Positions 14,901-28,300 of a DNA stretch of 64,000 bases are shown in pieces (positions within the stretch are counted from its first letter, which is position 1; the number at the start of each line of letters is the position of its first letter). The notes under the pieces were generated by a model. That model worked only from the letters and a program-made list of their open reading frames with translations, searched no databases and had not been told where the DNA came from. Made by a program: the position numbers and the translations under genes. This stretch comes from Hirudo medicinalis (lineage: Eukaryota; Annelida; Clitellata; Hirudinida; Hirudinidae): assembly GCA_011800805.1 (NCBI GenBank), contig MPNW01000280.1:83637-147636 (forward strand), written 5' to 3'.

Positions 14901-15326
14901 TTTATGAGGTATCCCATATTTATTCTTTCATTCATCATTCCCTGCTTGACAATCTTAGTCATTCTCTCTCTTAGTGTCAAAACGTCCAAACTACTACAAC
15001 ATTTCTTGCCATTGTCCGATACAGCTTTTTTTGTTTCTTTCTCTCTATTCTTGATAAGCAAATAAAACGTGCCATGGAGGAACCAATAAAACCCTTGGTA
15101 CTCTCAATAACTCTATGAAACAAACGTAACTGCTTAGAATATTTAAGATATACATTTAATTACCCGGTATACCACTTTCTGTCGATAGTCCAGCACCTGT
15201 CATAACGAGAAGGCTTTTTGATTTATTGACAAATTCATTCAGTGCCGCAATAGCACTATCTTTAACCGGCGAACATTTCGGAACGAAAGTAGACATTTGT
15301 AACGAAGGAACAAAGAATTTTGTCAT
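11949..15326 (-). CDS. SIRT4: NAD-dependent protein lipoamidase/deacylase sirtuin-4 (SIRT4)
   Basis: Class II sirtuin; vertebrate SIRT4 is a mitochondrial NAD-dependent lipoamidase and ADP-ribosyltransferase. There are five coding exons. Exon 1 (ATG at 15326) has [18 protein letters not shown]. Exon 2 (about 14165-14455) has [32 protein letters not shown], the NAD/catalytic motif [13 protein letters not shown] and ELHG with the catalytic His. Exon 3 (about 13940-14157) holds the first zinc Cys pair (CLSCG) and [11 protein letters not shown]. Exon 4 (13575-13718) has the second pair [16 protein letters not shown] and VIGSSLY. Exon 5 (about 11949-12098) has [16 protein letters not shown] and CGDVLPRI. 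All match SIRT4 rather than SIRT5-7. The last intron carries a retrotransposon fragment. The first ~15 residues could be a short mitochondrial presequence. Confidence 0.93.
12430..13330 (-). mobile_element. Non-LTR retrotransposon fragment, copy 2, in a SIRT4 intron
   Basis: The minus strand encodes [14 protein letters not shown] then [18 protein letters not shown] and DLANERPEG, clearly related to the fragment at 5521-5820. The block is GC-richer than its surroundings, which marks it as foreign. Sequence below about 12849 is probably its 3' untranslated part. It has the same orientation as SIRT4 and does not touch an exon. Reverse transcriptase itself is missing, so this is a 5'-truncated, inactive copy. 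Confidence 0.78.
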
Positions 15327-15765
15327 ATTTTATGAATGTCAATAAAACCCCGGCAGGCTACCATTCGTGTAAAATGAGCAAGTCGCAATCTGATTTTAAA
15401 ATACTCGCAAGTCCAATTTGTAAACAAAATATCTTAATTGTGCTTTAAAAAATTATATCAAATTTAAAATGATTTACTGACAACATTGGATCGATAAATC
15501 TATTTTAGGACCTTGTTGAAGTTTTTTGTAATTGTTGCTATTTGAAACCGGTTTTTGGTTGTAGTTATGTTAGGATTTGATTCACTTCTATTCGTTCAGT
15601 GTAATAAAGCATTATTAATATTATATTAATAATTGAGCAGTCGTCAGAAGTATTTGGAGCGACTTAATTTATAATTTTGTTCGTAGATGTGAGTAACGCC
15701 TCTATGAAGTATAGAGACTAAGACAGTGTTTTTATTAAGCTTAACTTAGCGGTTGACATAGAATA
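15327..15765. promoter_or_regulatory. Divergent promoter region between SIRT4 and NAB
   Basis: The two start codons face away from each other, 439 bp apart, with no other gene between. Both promoters must lie in or overlap this interval unless there are untranslated upstream exons. No TATA box or CpG cluster is obvious by eye. Confidence 0.5.
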
Positions 15766-17760
15766 ATGCCGAATCCAAATCACGAAAGCGAATGGGCTCT
15801 TTACAAAGTTCTAGAAAGGGCTAATTTACTCCAATATTTTGATGTTTTTATTTCGCAAGGTTTGTATATACATTACGCATGCATGCTGTACATGGCAAAG
15901 ATATAACTATTTACATTTACATAGTATGCATTGTGACAGGTGGTGATGATGTGGCACAATTGTGTGAGGCAAGCGAAGATGAGTTCTTTGAGATCATGGC
16001 CTTGGTTGGCATGGCTGGCAAACCGCTTCATGTTAGAAGACTTCAAAAAGCTCTCAGGGAATGGATATCTTATCCATGTAGTACAACTTACTTGCTTACT
16101 TTTATATAATTCATTGCCAATGGATTATACATAAAATAAAATATGGTTTGATCACCTATATCCCATTCATTGTTTAGCCAATCACGAACTTCCCAGCAAA
16201 GGGAGTATTTTTGCATCAATTTCCAACTCCAGCACAAACGAAAGGTTAAGGGTTCACACGAATGGATCCTCAAACTCTTCACCATTTGTGAGTCCATTCT
16301 TGAGATTTACTAAAAATAATCCTATTGAAAATTACATTTAAAAGAAACTTAGTAACCATTAATTCCTCAATGATTCTAACTTTGTTGAGGTTTTTTTATT
16401 TGATTTTATTTTGTAATCTATTGTACCACTTTGTAATCTTTTGTATTCAAAATTTATTCATGTTCAACTGACTATAGAATGTAAATAGGGTTCCAGACAC
16501 AAGCTTGATTTTGAACACTAAGTTTTCTCAGTTTATGTTTGATAAAATGTCTAAATCTTTAATAGAGAGAAGAACAGAAGATATCAACATCAACAGGCCA
16601 CAACTTAGAAAATAAATTATCTTTGGAACAAGTCGAGGTCATCCAATCATATGTTGAGCAGATGGCCAAAAACCTACCACTTTATGCTCCAAAACCTCTC
16701 AACTCAAAGAAACAAGTTGATAAAGAAATAGAGGTGAGAAAATCAGTAATTATAATTGGAAATTATTAATAAGGTAAAATATTAAATTAAAATCTTCATA
16801 CTTGGTGATGGTCATGATCATAATTGCATTTATAGTTGCAATTGTGATTTTAACCATATTTACATATTTGCCTTCATCAATACTGCAGTATTGAAATGTC
16901 GTCAACAAATCATTGCTTTTATAAGGAGTTGCTGAATTATCCGGACGACCATCCCGACAAAAACGAACTTCTCAGGAAATACGGCACCATTTACGGCAGA
17001 TTTGACTCGAAGAGGAAAAGTGACAAAATGATGAATTGGCACGAAGTAAGATTTGTATTGCAAAATTGTTTTTTGCTCATTGCTTACAATTTTCAGTCAA
17101 TCTAACATGAGAACATTTTATCCTGAAAGTGTGTGGTATCATAAACTTAACTATATATGTATATTTGTACACATTCAAATGTATCAAGTATTGATCTATT
17201 ATTAGCCAGATTGTGATTGATGCTGATTTATTGACTGTTTAATTTGGTTATTTTTATTGTACTTCAGTTGTGCATTAACGAGGCCGCTTGTCAACTGTGC
17301 ATCCACAGACCTGCCTTAGTGACAAGAAGAGAGGACCTTTTTAACCTCTCAAGACAGGTTGTCAAGGAGTGCAACCAGCAACTCAGTCAGATAAGCAGTA
17401 CAAGCAGGTTCTTGGATACCATTATTTTGCATGGATTTGTTAGCTACTATTAAGTCTACTATTCCATTAGGACATGGTGAAACTGACATTTTTATATCAT
17501 TGTTTGTGCTGGAAGCAGTTTTATTAAGATGCAGTAAATTAGGTTGTTGCAGCTCACATCAAAGTGACTAAGACGGATTAACTGGAAGGACCGCTTAGCG
17601 AACGAATAATATTTACCGACCCATTTATATTGGAAATGTTCTATTTTCTTGTGTTATTTTTTAAACTCTCACTTATTTTAGAAATGAAGAAACCGTGAAT
17701 TCAACAGTTGATTGCCTTAACGGTGCAGCCATCAAGTCAGAGACAGAGAGTGACAAATAA
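15766..17760 (+). CDS. NAB: NGFI-A-binding protein (NAB1/NAB2 family corepressor)
   Basis: Nuclear corepressor that binds EGR/Krox zinc-finger factors. Exons are 15766-15859, 15940-16077, about 16180-16287, 16566-16733, 16926-17040, about 17269-17400 and about 17683-17760. Exons 1-2 encode the NCD1 oligomerisation and EGR-binding domain: ALYKVLERANLLQYFDVFIS, then GDDVAQLCEASEDEF and MALVGMAGKPLHVRRLQKAL, nearly identical to vertebrate NAB. Exons 5-6 give NCD2: KYGTIYGRFDSKRKSD, then INEAACQLC and LVTRREDLFNLSRQVV. The C-terminus, AAIKSETESDK, contains an I-K-S-E sumoylation-type motif like the IKTE at the end of NAB1. The linker between the domains (exon 3, Ser/Asn-rich) is much less conserved. 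The exon 4 to 5 junction uses an acceptor before GAG at 16926 to keep frame. Confidence 0.93.
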
Positions 17761-18253
17761 CCATCATTTTGGATGATCTTTGACAGTTTCATTTTAAAAG
17801 TATTGCTTGCTTGCAATCATTATGGTCATCATTCTATTAATGGTTCTTTGGGAGTGGAAAGCATTGCATTTGTTGGTTTTATTGCAATCGCTTTACGAAT
17901 GCTTATGAATCTATTTTTTTAAAGTCCTGTTTCCATATGATTCAATTTAGTGGGCAACTACTCTCATATCAATAAAGAAATTGTGCGTGCGTCTGGGGTT
18001 ATTGCGATCGTCCTCGCATGGAGACTTAAAGTAGGATTGCAAATCGTCCTGCATTGTGTCCGTTTGATGCAGCTGCGAGTGAATTGCACGCCAGTTTTAT
18101 GCTCGTACATTCATCACATTTTTATGATTTGCCTCGTCTAATTCTTTCCATAATCAAGAATTTGTGGTATTTGGTATGGAAATGTTCAAGAGCACCCCGT
18201 AAGGAAATAGTAAATCTAAATCAGGTCAGGCAGTAAGATAAGTGAAATGGGGT

Positions 18254-18375
18254 GCTCCCGCACGGTCTAATGGTTAAGACTTCCGCCTCTCACGATGGCG
18301 GCACGGATTCAAATCCCGTTGCGGGAGCGCCGTCCTAATCATCTAGCTATGCAACGGACCTAATGAACAATTCTT
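18254..18375 (+). repeat. tRNA-derived SINE-like repeat, family A copy 1
   Basis: Positions 18254-18328 fold as a tRNA-like unit: a 7-bp acceptor stem GCTCCCG/CGGGAGC, a tRNA-Glu-like D arm (GGTCTAATGGTTAAG) and a T arm GGATTCAAATCCC. The anticodon arm CCGCC/GGCGG encloses nine bases rather than seven (TCTCACGAT), so it is unlikely to be a working tRNA. It continues into CGTCCTAATC and TGCAACGGAC, which recur in two other copies. NAB lies upstream and KCC (minus) downstream; the rest of 17761-19399 shows no gene. Confidence 0.75.
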
Positions 18376-19399
18376 CAAGTGAAATGGCTCCAATCGAGAA
18401 ACAAATCAATGCCGAACCAGGGAAACGTACACAAAGATCTTGATGGAGTCAAGTTGTTCCCAGAAGTACAAAATTATAAAATTTTTAAAATGTATGAGTG
18501 AAATAACAAGTGAATGGTGTTACATCGTCTTCAATATTCAATTTTTTTTATAAATTTCTCATCGAAAGCACAGTAGCCAGTGCGCACAAACTTAACCCTC
18601 GTTTACGTCCGTAAGTGTGCTTTACAAAGACATTCGTTCTTGCACAGACTCCGAAACTTATACACGCACAAGATGAAATGTCATCCTCATCACTTTTAAA
18701 TAGAAAACCTTGCATCACATAGCTGTCAAAATTCTACCACCTAATGGCCAATGTTTGGTGCGGCCTTGTTCAAATGATTTCGTTGTGTTGAAACAGCTTA
18801 ATAAGAGCACAAGAGGAAAAATGAAACATTTTGTTCCACAGAGGTAGGCCACATTAGAAATGCAATTTCCTAGAAATTCAAATTTTTTTGGACAAAAATA
18901 TCTGATTTGAGATAAAATAAATCCGATTAACCATTAGAAGTGTACAATAAGACCTCTGACAGGTAAGAGAATAAGATTGAGTCATGTACAAACCCACAAC
19001 AGCACGGTGCCATGAAAAAGATGGTGAAAATAAAGCACAACTCGTGTCACACGATTAGAGAAATGATGACAAATGCTGAGAGATTTGAGTTAAATTGTTG
19101 CTGGGCAACGTGCTGGCACTGGTTTGGTTAATAAAATGGTTGCCAAAACAACCATGGACACAGCACTTTCAACTCCGATTAACTCGTAAATGCTGACACA
19201 AAATAGAGAATAATTTTCATACAAACAATTCAAAACATAAAAAATCTGCATGATGAGACAAATGTGTCAAACACATTAGCTGTTGATGATGATTCAAGAG
19301 AGTGCCAAATTGAAAATAAAAACTGCAAGCATGAAATAAAATGCATTGAAAGCACGCAAATTAAAGGTCGCCGAAGTACTTCCGAGGGGATGCTCGGGA

Positions 19400-22300
19400 T
19401 CAGGAATAGATGGTGATGACCTCCCTGCCACCTCCCCTCACCATTAGCACCCTGTCCAGTCCTTCGGTCAGCACTTCCAGGTACTCCATGTCTGCAAATA
19501 TCACAATAAATCAACCATTTCATTGTAAAGACATTAGGTATCTTTCTGTTCTATTACTGCACATTGGTTTTTGTATATTTTGCTTCAAAGACTAAAACGA
19601 TTTATTTGCTTTTCGAATGGCATCAGTGACCTGAGAAACAAGTCGAATAAATGAATGAATAAAGTGCAGTCTTAAAAATAAGATATAAAGAAATCAATGT
19701 CTTTAAATAACAAAACAGAGCTTGCTCTTTAATATCGGCACCACTCAATATCAGCATCATTTGATATCGGCACTGCTTAATATACATATCATGGACATCT
19801 ATCTTACAGTTTTCCTCGCCAGAGGATGATTTTGGTGGACCAGGGAGGTTAAGGATGACCAGTTGGGCATCATGGGACTTTTCCACGATGACTTCATTCA
19901 GTCGGACGGCCGTGTGCATTCTTCTCACATTCTGCTTGTCTCTATAGTCAGTCGGTCATAAATGAATTAGTAACTAACTGGTGATAATAATTATAATAAA
20001 TAAAAAAAGTATAATTGTAAAATTATAATTATTACTATAATAATTAATATAATAATTATTAAGTACGGCTTGATGCTGAGAAGTTCCTCATTGAAATCAT
20101 CTCCACCACTCTCGGAGGCTTCGACTTCACTCCAGCTGTCAGAAAGCACCTTCTTCTCCTCGGTTGGTTTCGATTCAAACTCAGAATCTTCTGCCATCAC
20201 AGCAGCAGCATCATCCAGCATCTTCTGGGGCTGAAAAGTTTAAAGAATTAATGAATTAATAATAATAATAAGCAATCAAAAATTGTTCTAATTTTGGATT
20301 TGTTGAGTCATTCAAACTTCAAGTAATTAATTGAAAAGTTATTTTTGTATGTTCATCTGTTAAACTGATTGTTGTGAAAATGTAAATGTTGAGACAGTAA
20401 CAACAATACAAAAATAAAAAATATGCTGTTAAGCATATTGCCAAGACCACATTCCATGAAATATCTTATAAATAACATACTGAATGTGGCTGATGATTAA
20501 ATACTTGAAGACAACAACCATGTTTTTGAGTCTCTTCTTCTTCAGTCTCAACTCCTTCATCATGGCCGATCTTTGTTCCATGATGAGAGCTCTCTCGTAG
20601 GTGTAAGCTCTGATGGCACTGTCTGGCTGGAATATTTAATAGTCAAATAATTTATCACCAAACAAATTATGAATAAACTGCAATGGTTATTCACCATGCA
20701 ATCAGCAAAGCAACAGTTACGATCTGGCCGATCGCAGAGCACATTGAAATGTTACCAACCAATGGCACGACAAAAACTTCTGCTCGCAACCTCAAGTGAT
20801 ACAAAAACTTCTGAAGGTCGAGTTTAATTTGTTCGATGTTGTCCTCCATTTCTTCAAAATAGAATAACTCGACATTAGAATGTTGACATTAAATTAACCC
20901 TTAAACAAATAAATATTAGTCATTTAACTTTCGTACTGGGATTCGTGCAAAATTAGTGGCATTAATTATATAATGTTGATGATGTTAGCGACGACGACGG
21001 CAACAATTTGTCGATACGTACGAGCTACGGTGAATATCCTCATGGTGCAGAGCTTCCAAACTTTGTGTTGAATCAACAGGAAAGGGAGGAGCATCAAGAG
21101 GCCTCCATCATCTGTTTGTCCAATCAATTAAGGCCAAGAACACACAAAACCTTAAATTAATCATAATCAAGTGGTCGAGAATCCTTCATCTCCATAATAA
21201 TAAATAAGTTAGTGATACGTATCGTCAAACGTTATTTGCATATTCATATTTATGAGGAGACTGTGCATTGGTTGTGCAAGTTAGCTCATAGGTTGTCATT
21301 AAGAGTCCTGATTGTAACTCGGCCCTCGATGCCACAAAACACCTTTTGGAAGCAGTGCTACCTGCTAAGGTTGGACTTTTGTAGTTGTCCCAAAGTATCG
21401 AATACAGATATGTGAAGCACTCAAGAGATCAATATAAAATATATAAAAGTATAAATATAAATATGTATATAAATATATAAATATAAATATATATACAAAC
21501 AAATATAAAAACAAAATAAAGTAAATTAATTTACCAACGATAAGTAAACAAGTGGCAGAAAAAACAACGAAAGTGAATGCAAAATAATGGTCGTCAAGGA
21601 TACGGACTATCCACCAAATGTCGATGGTGCCGATGAACTTGTCCGTGTTCTCGGGGAATTGGTCGATGCCCTTGGCTATGAGGGCAGCCAGCTGTGCATT
21701 GTTGATGTTGCGCAAAGTGTCTGAAATAAAAACGGAATTTCCCTGTCGCAACCTCTCTTAACCTCGGAATGATTTATTAAAGTTTAGCGTGATGTAATAT
21801 AATTAGCATCAAGCTGTCCTAACCATCACATCATTCATGTGATGACATTAATCTACAACTAGCATCGCCCACTACTACTTCTACCATTAGGACGCAATAA
21901 AATACGGCCAAAATAAGTATAAAGTCATTAGTGCAATAGTTTTTCATCATGATAAGTGCTTCTTCACATTAAGAAATAAAAATTCATTCATCTTTTAATA
22001 ACCATATTCAACATCAACCACACAAGCATTCTTCATTTATTAGAATGCCCCTTTTCATCTCCATACCACCTATGACGACGAGTCGTCATAAGTCCACTCA
22101 CAAATTAATTAATTACAAATTATTGCTTTGTTAATGTAGCTCCATTAGTCAACTAACTAATTATTCATTCACGAGCGACTCACCGATGAACACTTTGTAT
22201 GATTTTTCATCTTCATCGTGTCTCCATCCATGAGGCCACCCGAGCATTACCGTGTTGTGAGTCAGACCTCCCACTCCTGCTCCTTGAATACTGAACATCA

Positions 22301-25300
22301 TCATCACCATCAATATCATCATCACTATCACCACCGTCATCATCATTGTAGTTATCATCATCATCACAACATCACCAGCCATAAGAAATTAAAAAAGCAT
22401 TATTTAAATATTTCTTGATATTGTGCCAAAATCAGATTCTTATGAGATTAAGTTTGAGAAGTTGTGACAACATTGTAAATTAATGAGCAAACGAGTGGAC
22501 TAAAACAAACAGGTAGCAGAGTCCTTGCACCATGTTGTCGGCCACTATGACCTCCGCAAACCCTCGTGCCTTTTCCTTCTTCATCATTTGAGACAAGGTC
22601 TGCTTGGCTGCCAGGGCGTCTGCAAACTTCTCAGAATATTCTCCTTCGATTACCGAACCGACCAGCGTCAGTCCTTTGCCTGATGAAAAGGAGGGATTGG
22701 AACTTGAAAAACTGTGTGATGTGTCATGATAATCAGCAGCTATTTCAACATCTGCTATTAAGAAGTGCCAGCTTGAATTGGATCAGCTGAAATTATCTGC
22801 AAGAAGCCTCTATGGTTACCAGGATGTAGCAAGAACTTCTCATCATTAGCATCAAGAGTTGAACAACACAAGTAAACAGCAACAACAATAATAACAACAA
22901 TATAATAATATTGCATACTGCAACCAATGAATGAATACATTATAATATATATAATGTAGTATTTTTATAATTAAATTAAACAAATTAAATCAAAAACACA
23001 CCTAAAAACATGTCATGAACCTATCATCTTTATAAATATAATAACATTGGTTAATTACTGGTAGTTATCTGCAAGAAGCAGTCACTGTTGTCCTAGCATG
23101 ATGTTAGAACTGGATAGATAATATAATTTCAATATATAAATCACACCTTCCTTTAGTTGGCTTGAAAATGTCAACATCTTCCTGTACTTTGGATCAAGAG
23201 TGTCCTTCAATTTGATGAGAATCAGCAGTTGGGGCCTCCAATTCTTGACGTGCGGAGGTCCCTCTTCCAGCCTCAACAGGGCAAACCGAGCTGCCGACAT
23301 GGCCAACCCTCGGATGCCGTCGCCCCATTCTTTCTCGGCTCTTAATTAATAATAAGAACAATTTTATTAACGTCGTCACGTTGGAATGTTATTGGTGGTA
23401 ATGTCATTAATAATATTGTGTAAACATTATGATGACATGAGGTTGAATAATTATGGTAATAATTGATAATAATAATTAAACTTAAAGTTAAGAATGTGAA
23501 TTATCAGAAATATCATTTACATGGAAATAAGGAATGCATAAGTACCCCTTGTATTCAATGTATTTGTAGATGAATGCTGCTATGACGATGGCAACAATAG
23601 CAATGTACCAGCAGGTCATGAGCATCAGAATCATGCACAGAACCACTCCAAAGAGTGACAGACTCCTGCAAATATTTCATTTAAGTTCCAAAAATGTTAC
23701 ATCATTTTTTAAACCAAATATTAAAAGTTGAATATTTGCTAATTAATAAGTCTATTTATAACCTGATGTTAATATTTAATACAATTACAAATATTCAGTC
23801 GTAGAATATTGATGTTAAGACTTCGGGAAACATTCCTCATAATTTTTGAAATAAAAAATTATGCTGAGATCGAGAAGTGCGAAAGAGGCCAGTTGTGAAT
23901 CAAAGATTGTAGCCAAACTTCTTAGTTTTCATTTGTGAAAGTTGTTTACAGGTAAACGAGGATTGTCTGAATGAATTTGCTGAGGAAAACTCAAAGGAAT
24001 CAAAGGAACAATTGAAAATTCTAACTGAGGATTTTGCAGAGCTTATACTGATTATGAGGACAACTGATAAATTGGTTGATGCCATTAAAGAGCAAGGAAA
24101 ACAAATTGAAGAGCTTCAGCAGAACTTGAAGGAGTTGAATAAAGTTTTTATAAAAAAAAGTTGGATGAGAACAAACAAGAAACCAAACAATGGTCCAGTT
24201 TATTTGAAGATAAATAAATATTGAGTACAGATATTGAGAAAGTCCAAGAATCAGTGACAGACACAAACTCAAAAATAGAAATGAACAATGAGAGACAAAG
24301 AAGACAGAACAACTTCACAGTCTACAATTTGACAGAAGATGTTGGAAAGTCAAAAAAAAAAACAACTTAAGTCAAAGCTCCTGAAAGAAGTAACAGACAA
24401 AAAATAAAAAAAGAAATCCTGGAAATGTTCAGAATTGGAACAAAAGTTGAAGAATCTTCAAAACCAAGGCACTTGTTGATCAAATTTGAAAACTTGACCA
24501 AGAAAACTTGATTCTGGATAACAGTAGCAAGTTTGAGAGAAAGTGAACAATTCAGGAAAGTAATCCTGAGACAAGATCTTCTTTGATCTTTAGTTTGATT
24601 TCTGATGAATTGAGCATCTACAGTTTCATTAAGTTTTACTTTCACAGTCCTGCGGAGATCCCGAGCTCGTTGGGGATTTTAAACATTTGTAGATCTGTGA
24701 TAGGTTCATTTTATGGACTGTTTGCTTTTGTTCAGATTGTTTTGGTTTGGAAAATAATAATAATAATATAAATAAATAATAATACAATTAAATTGAAAAA
24801 ACTCAACATTCAACAGTTGTGCTTCAGTTGAAAGCATGTCTGGATTTCAATCATTTGCTGATTGAAGTATTGGTTGAACTCCACTAACCAGTGGTAGAAC
24901 TTGAATCTTGGTCTCCAGTTTGGAGTTCTGAGGATGGTTTGAAGGGCACAAGCAAGATTTACAAATCCGTAACACATCAAGAAGAATCTGGAAAGACACA
25001 TTTGTTTCGAAATATGAAAAAAGTTCTTAAAATGCAAGAAATGTAATGTCTTTTAAATCAAAAAAACTTATGCAAACATCTAATGTGTATGGCCACACAC
25101 CAATAACAATAATCACCCATTTCATCCCTAATTAGGCTTGGAGATGGTGTGATAATGATGCTGCTCAAGTATCTATGCAAACATTCTTAGAAACAAATCT
25201 AACATTAAGCACCAAAGCAGCAAAATGCCACCTAAGTACGTTAAGTACTTGACATTTTAATTTGTTGTCATTATCAACATTGACGTCATCAAAATACTTC

Positions 25301-28300
25301 AAAACGTTGCCATAGCAAATGTTATGAAATGCTATGTTAAAGGGATATTAAATGGATGAATTGTACCATGAAGTACTAACTCAGAAATGACAGGTGATAT
25401 GAAGTTATCGATGTTGGCAATCAGGATGCCAATCTCTGCAATGAGGCCCGTCAAGATGAGGGCTCTGACGGGCTCGCCCTGCTTTGTTGTCACGGAGAAG
25501 AAGTTCAGGAAGGGGATGACTCCGTCGGCTGCTAAGGCTTGCAGGAGACGAGGTGCTCCTGACATCGTAAGTAGTGAAGTAATGGAAATAAGCAGCAAAA
25601 AGATGAAAAATTATTTAAAGTGAATCATAAAATGGCTGAATGACAATTGGAATAAGAAAACCAACATAGATAATTAATTTAAATTAATAATAATTAATTA
25701 AAAATTGACAAGATAAAATGAAAAGCAAATGCATAATTTGGAAAATTTGTTTAAAAAAATGCTGTAAATAAATTAAATGAACATGACCAGTACTTGAGAA
25801 ATTGAATTAAATCTCAGCTTCTGAGGATTAGAATTGCTCAGAGAGTTTCAGGAAAACACAGAACGAATGCCAACAAACCAACAAGACTTTGCAAAGCAGC
25901 TCCACAGGTTGACAGAAAGGCTCCAACATTAACCACCCAGTGGGACGGCCAGGCCAAAGTGGCGAGGATCAACCCTCCGCCGATACTTTCTCCGAACCTG
26001 AACGGGGAACGCGATTGGTCATTACCAAAGCAATGAAATGTCTTTTATGGGTGAAGCATCACACAAAATATTTGTTTGGAGACTGCAAGAGTACGATTTG
26101 ATTGTGCAAGTCAGCTGGGATGCAACCATCCCAGCATGATTCAGTTTAAAGCAACGGTTGCTACAAAACAAATCATTCTTGCACCCAGCTTGCACCCAGG
26201 GAACATCCTTGGGAAGCAGCACTTAATAAATGGTTGAAATGTCAAAGTATTGATTAAACACGATAAATTGACCTGCACCTAACAAACAAACGATTATACA
26301 GTGTATTTGCGTAAATTCACTGAAATACTTGTGGAAGTAAGAACTCAAACAATCACAACAATCACAGCAATGCTTACTTGTCTCTGAGTAGTTGTCCTTC
26401 AACACATCCAGCAATAAGCAAGACACTGGTGATATCTTAAAAGTTCTTTAAGGAAGAATAGACTTTCTAAGCTAACGTAATGCAATGTGATGTGATGTAA
26501 AATAACATAATGTCGATGAATCAAAGGCATCATGTTTAAATTAGAACACCACGCTTATGCACACAATCCACCAATCGAGAACAACAACAAATCAAGAGGA
26601 GGATACACATTATTGAAGTTGTAACAACTGCTCCAATGGTCCCCTTAGGAATGGATTTCTGAGCATCAGACAAATCACCAGACCTGTTGGAGCCTGACAT
26701 GAAGCCTTTGTTGGAAAAATAAATAAATCTCTTCAAATTATTATTATTATTATTATCGTCATCATAAATCATTACACCATTTGCATAACATAAATCAAAA
26801 CAAATATTAGCATTGATCATACAAAAGAAGAAACTGTTATCATTGCCATCACTAGAATTATTATTAATTTTGATGTTCGGGGACTCGCCTGTGACAGCAG
26901 GAAAGAGGATTCCGATGAGAACGAGGAAGTTTGAAGTGAGGTCAGACAGAACGTCTCCCCTCGACTTATGTCCTTCCTCCCCAAAACCAACCCTGTCACC
27001 AGCTTCATTGTATTTCGACCAGGTTTGGTCTGAAACATTGAAACATGCGTTGTTAACTTTATCATTTATCGGATAAATCATGTAACCACTCTTACAAATA
27101 TTAGATGTTTATGTGCAGGTTTCATTATAACAACCATAATAATAATTGCATAATAAGCACCACCATTGAAAGTTATGGCATCAATTTCTACTTTTATTCA
27201 CCATCTCTTCCAGGCCGAACGTTACTATTGGTTACCAAACTACCAAATATCGAATGATTATTCATTCAAATTATCTATAAAAACCAACTCTTAAAAATTC
27301 CACTTGCAAGTCCTGGGATTCCTGGTTTGATGATGACATCATTGTTTTTGAAATATTTGCAGTCCGGAGACTCGGCCTCGGTCTGATTGTCGCCGCAGTA
27401 CATGACGAACAGGACGTTACTGGGATCGCTGAGGTTCTTGTGGCAATGATCCAAAGGAACTATTTCTTGAGACATCAGTCTCTCACCCACCAGACAAATC
27501 CTTCAATTACAGTCACTTTGTCATTTGATTGTATTTCAAAGGGTTCAATCCATCATGCAACACTTGATATAAAGATAAACAGTTTTGTGTTTAGAAGTCA
27601 AAATGACAAAATAACCTGGGACCTCTGTCAGGACTAGCCACAAAGAATCCAATGTAGATGCTGATTATGGAGCATATCACACAGAACAGGGCCAGGACGG
27701 ACAACTTGCTGACGAATCGAACCCCGATGAGAACCCAGAGGAACATGATGAGGAAGAGAATGGAGCCATAGATTCGGTAGTTGTTGAAGGCATTCGAAGG
27801 ATCTGACAGAGGCCTAAATATGGCTGCCTGAGGAACCATGTATTGCTGCAAGACAAACAAATTACTGCCCTTAGCCTTCACCACCCTTAGCATGAAGCAG
27901 CAATAAATGCATGAATTAATATTAAACAAAACAAAAACTAACCAAAAAAATCTCGACAGCCCCCACAACATAGAGTGCTGCAGCAACTGCGGTGCCCAGG
28001 TAGAACAGAACCCCGACGGCTCCCCCGAACTCGGGTCCCAGCGCTCTCGAGATCATGAAGTACGAGCCACCGCCCGCTACCACGCCGTTGGTCGCTATGG
28101 CACTCATAGATATCGAGGTCACAATGGCCTGTCATGTTGCAAACATTTCTCGACGATGATATTCTTAGTGTCAACATCGTCATATCAATCGCTGTTGTTA
28201 TTTATGTGATTATTGTGAACTTGATATTATTGTCTATAAAAGCATGCCAGTAACAATGCATAAATTCATAAAAATATCGAATAATAAAAAGGAGCAATGA

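Noticed and set aside
18254..18328. A functional tRNA-Glu gene
   Set aside because: The anticodon loop would have nine bases and the sequence continues into a tail shared with truncated copies elsewhere, which fits a SINE or tRNA relic.
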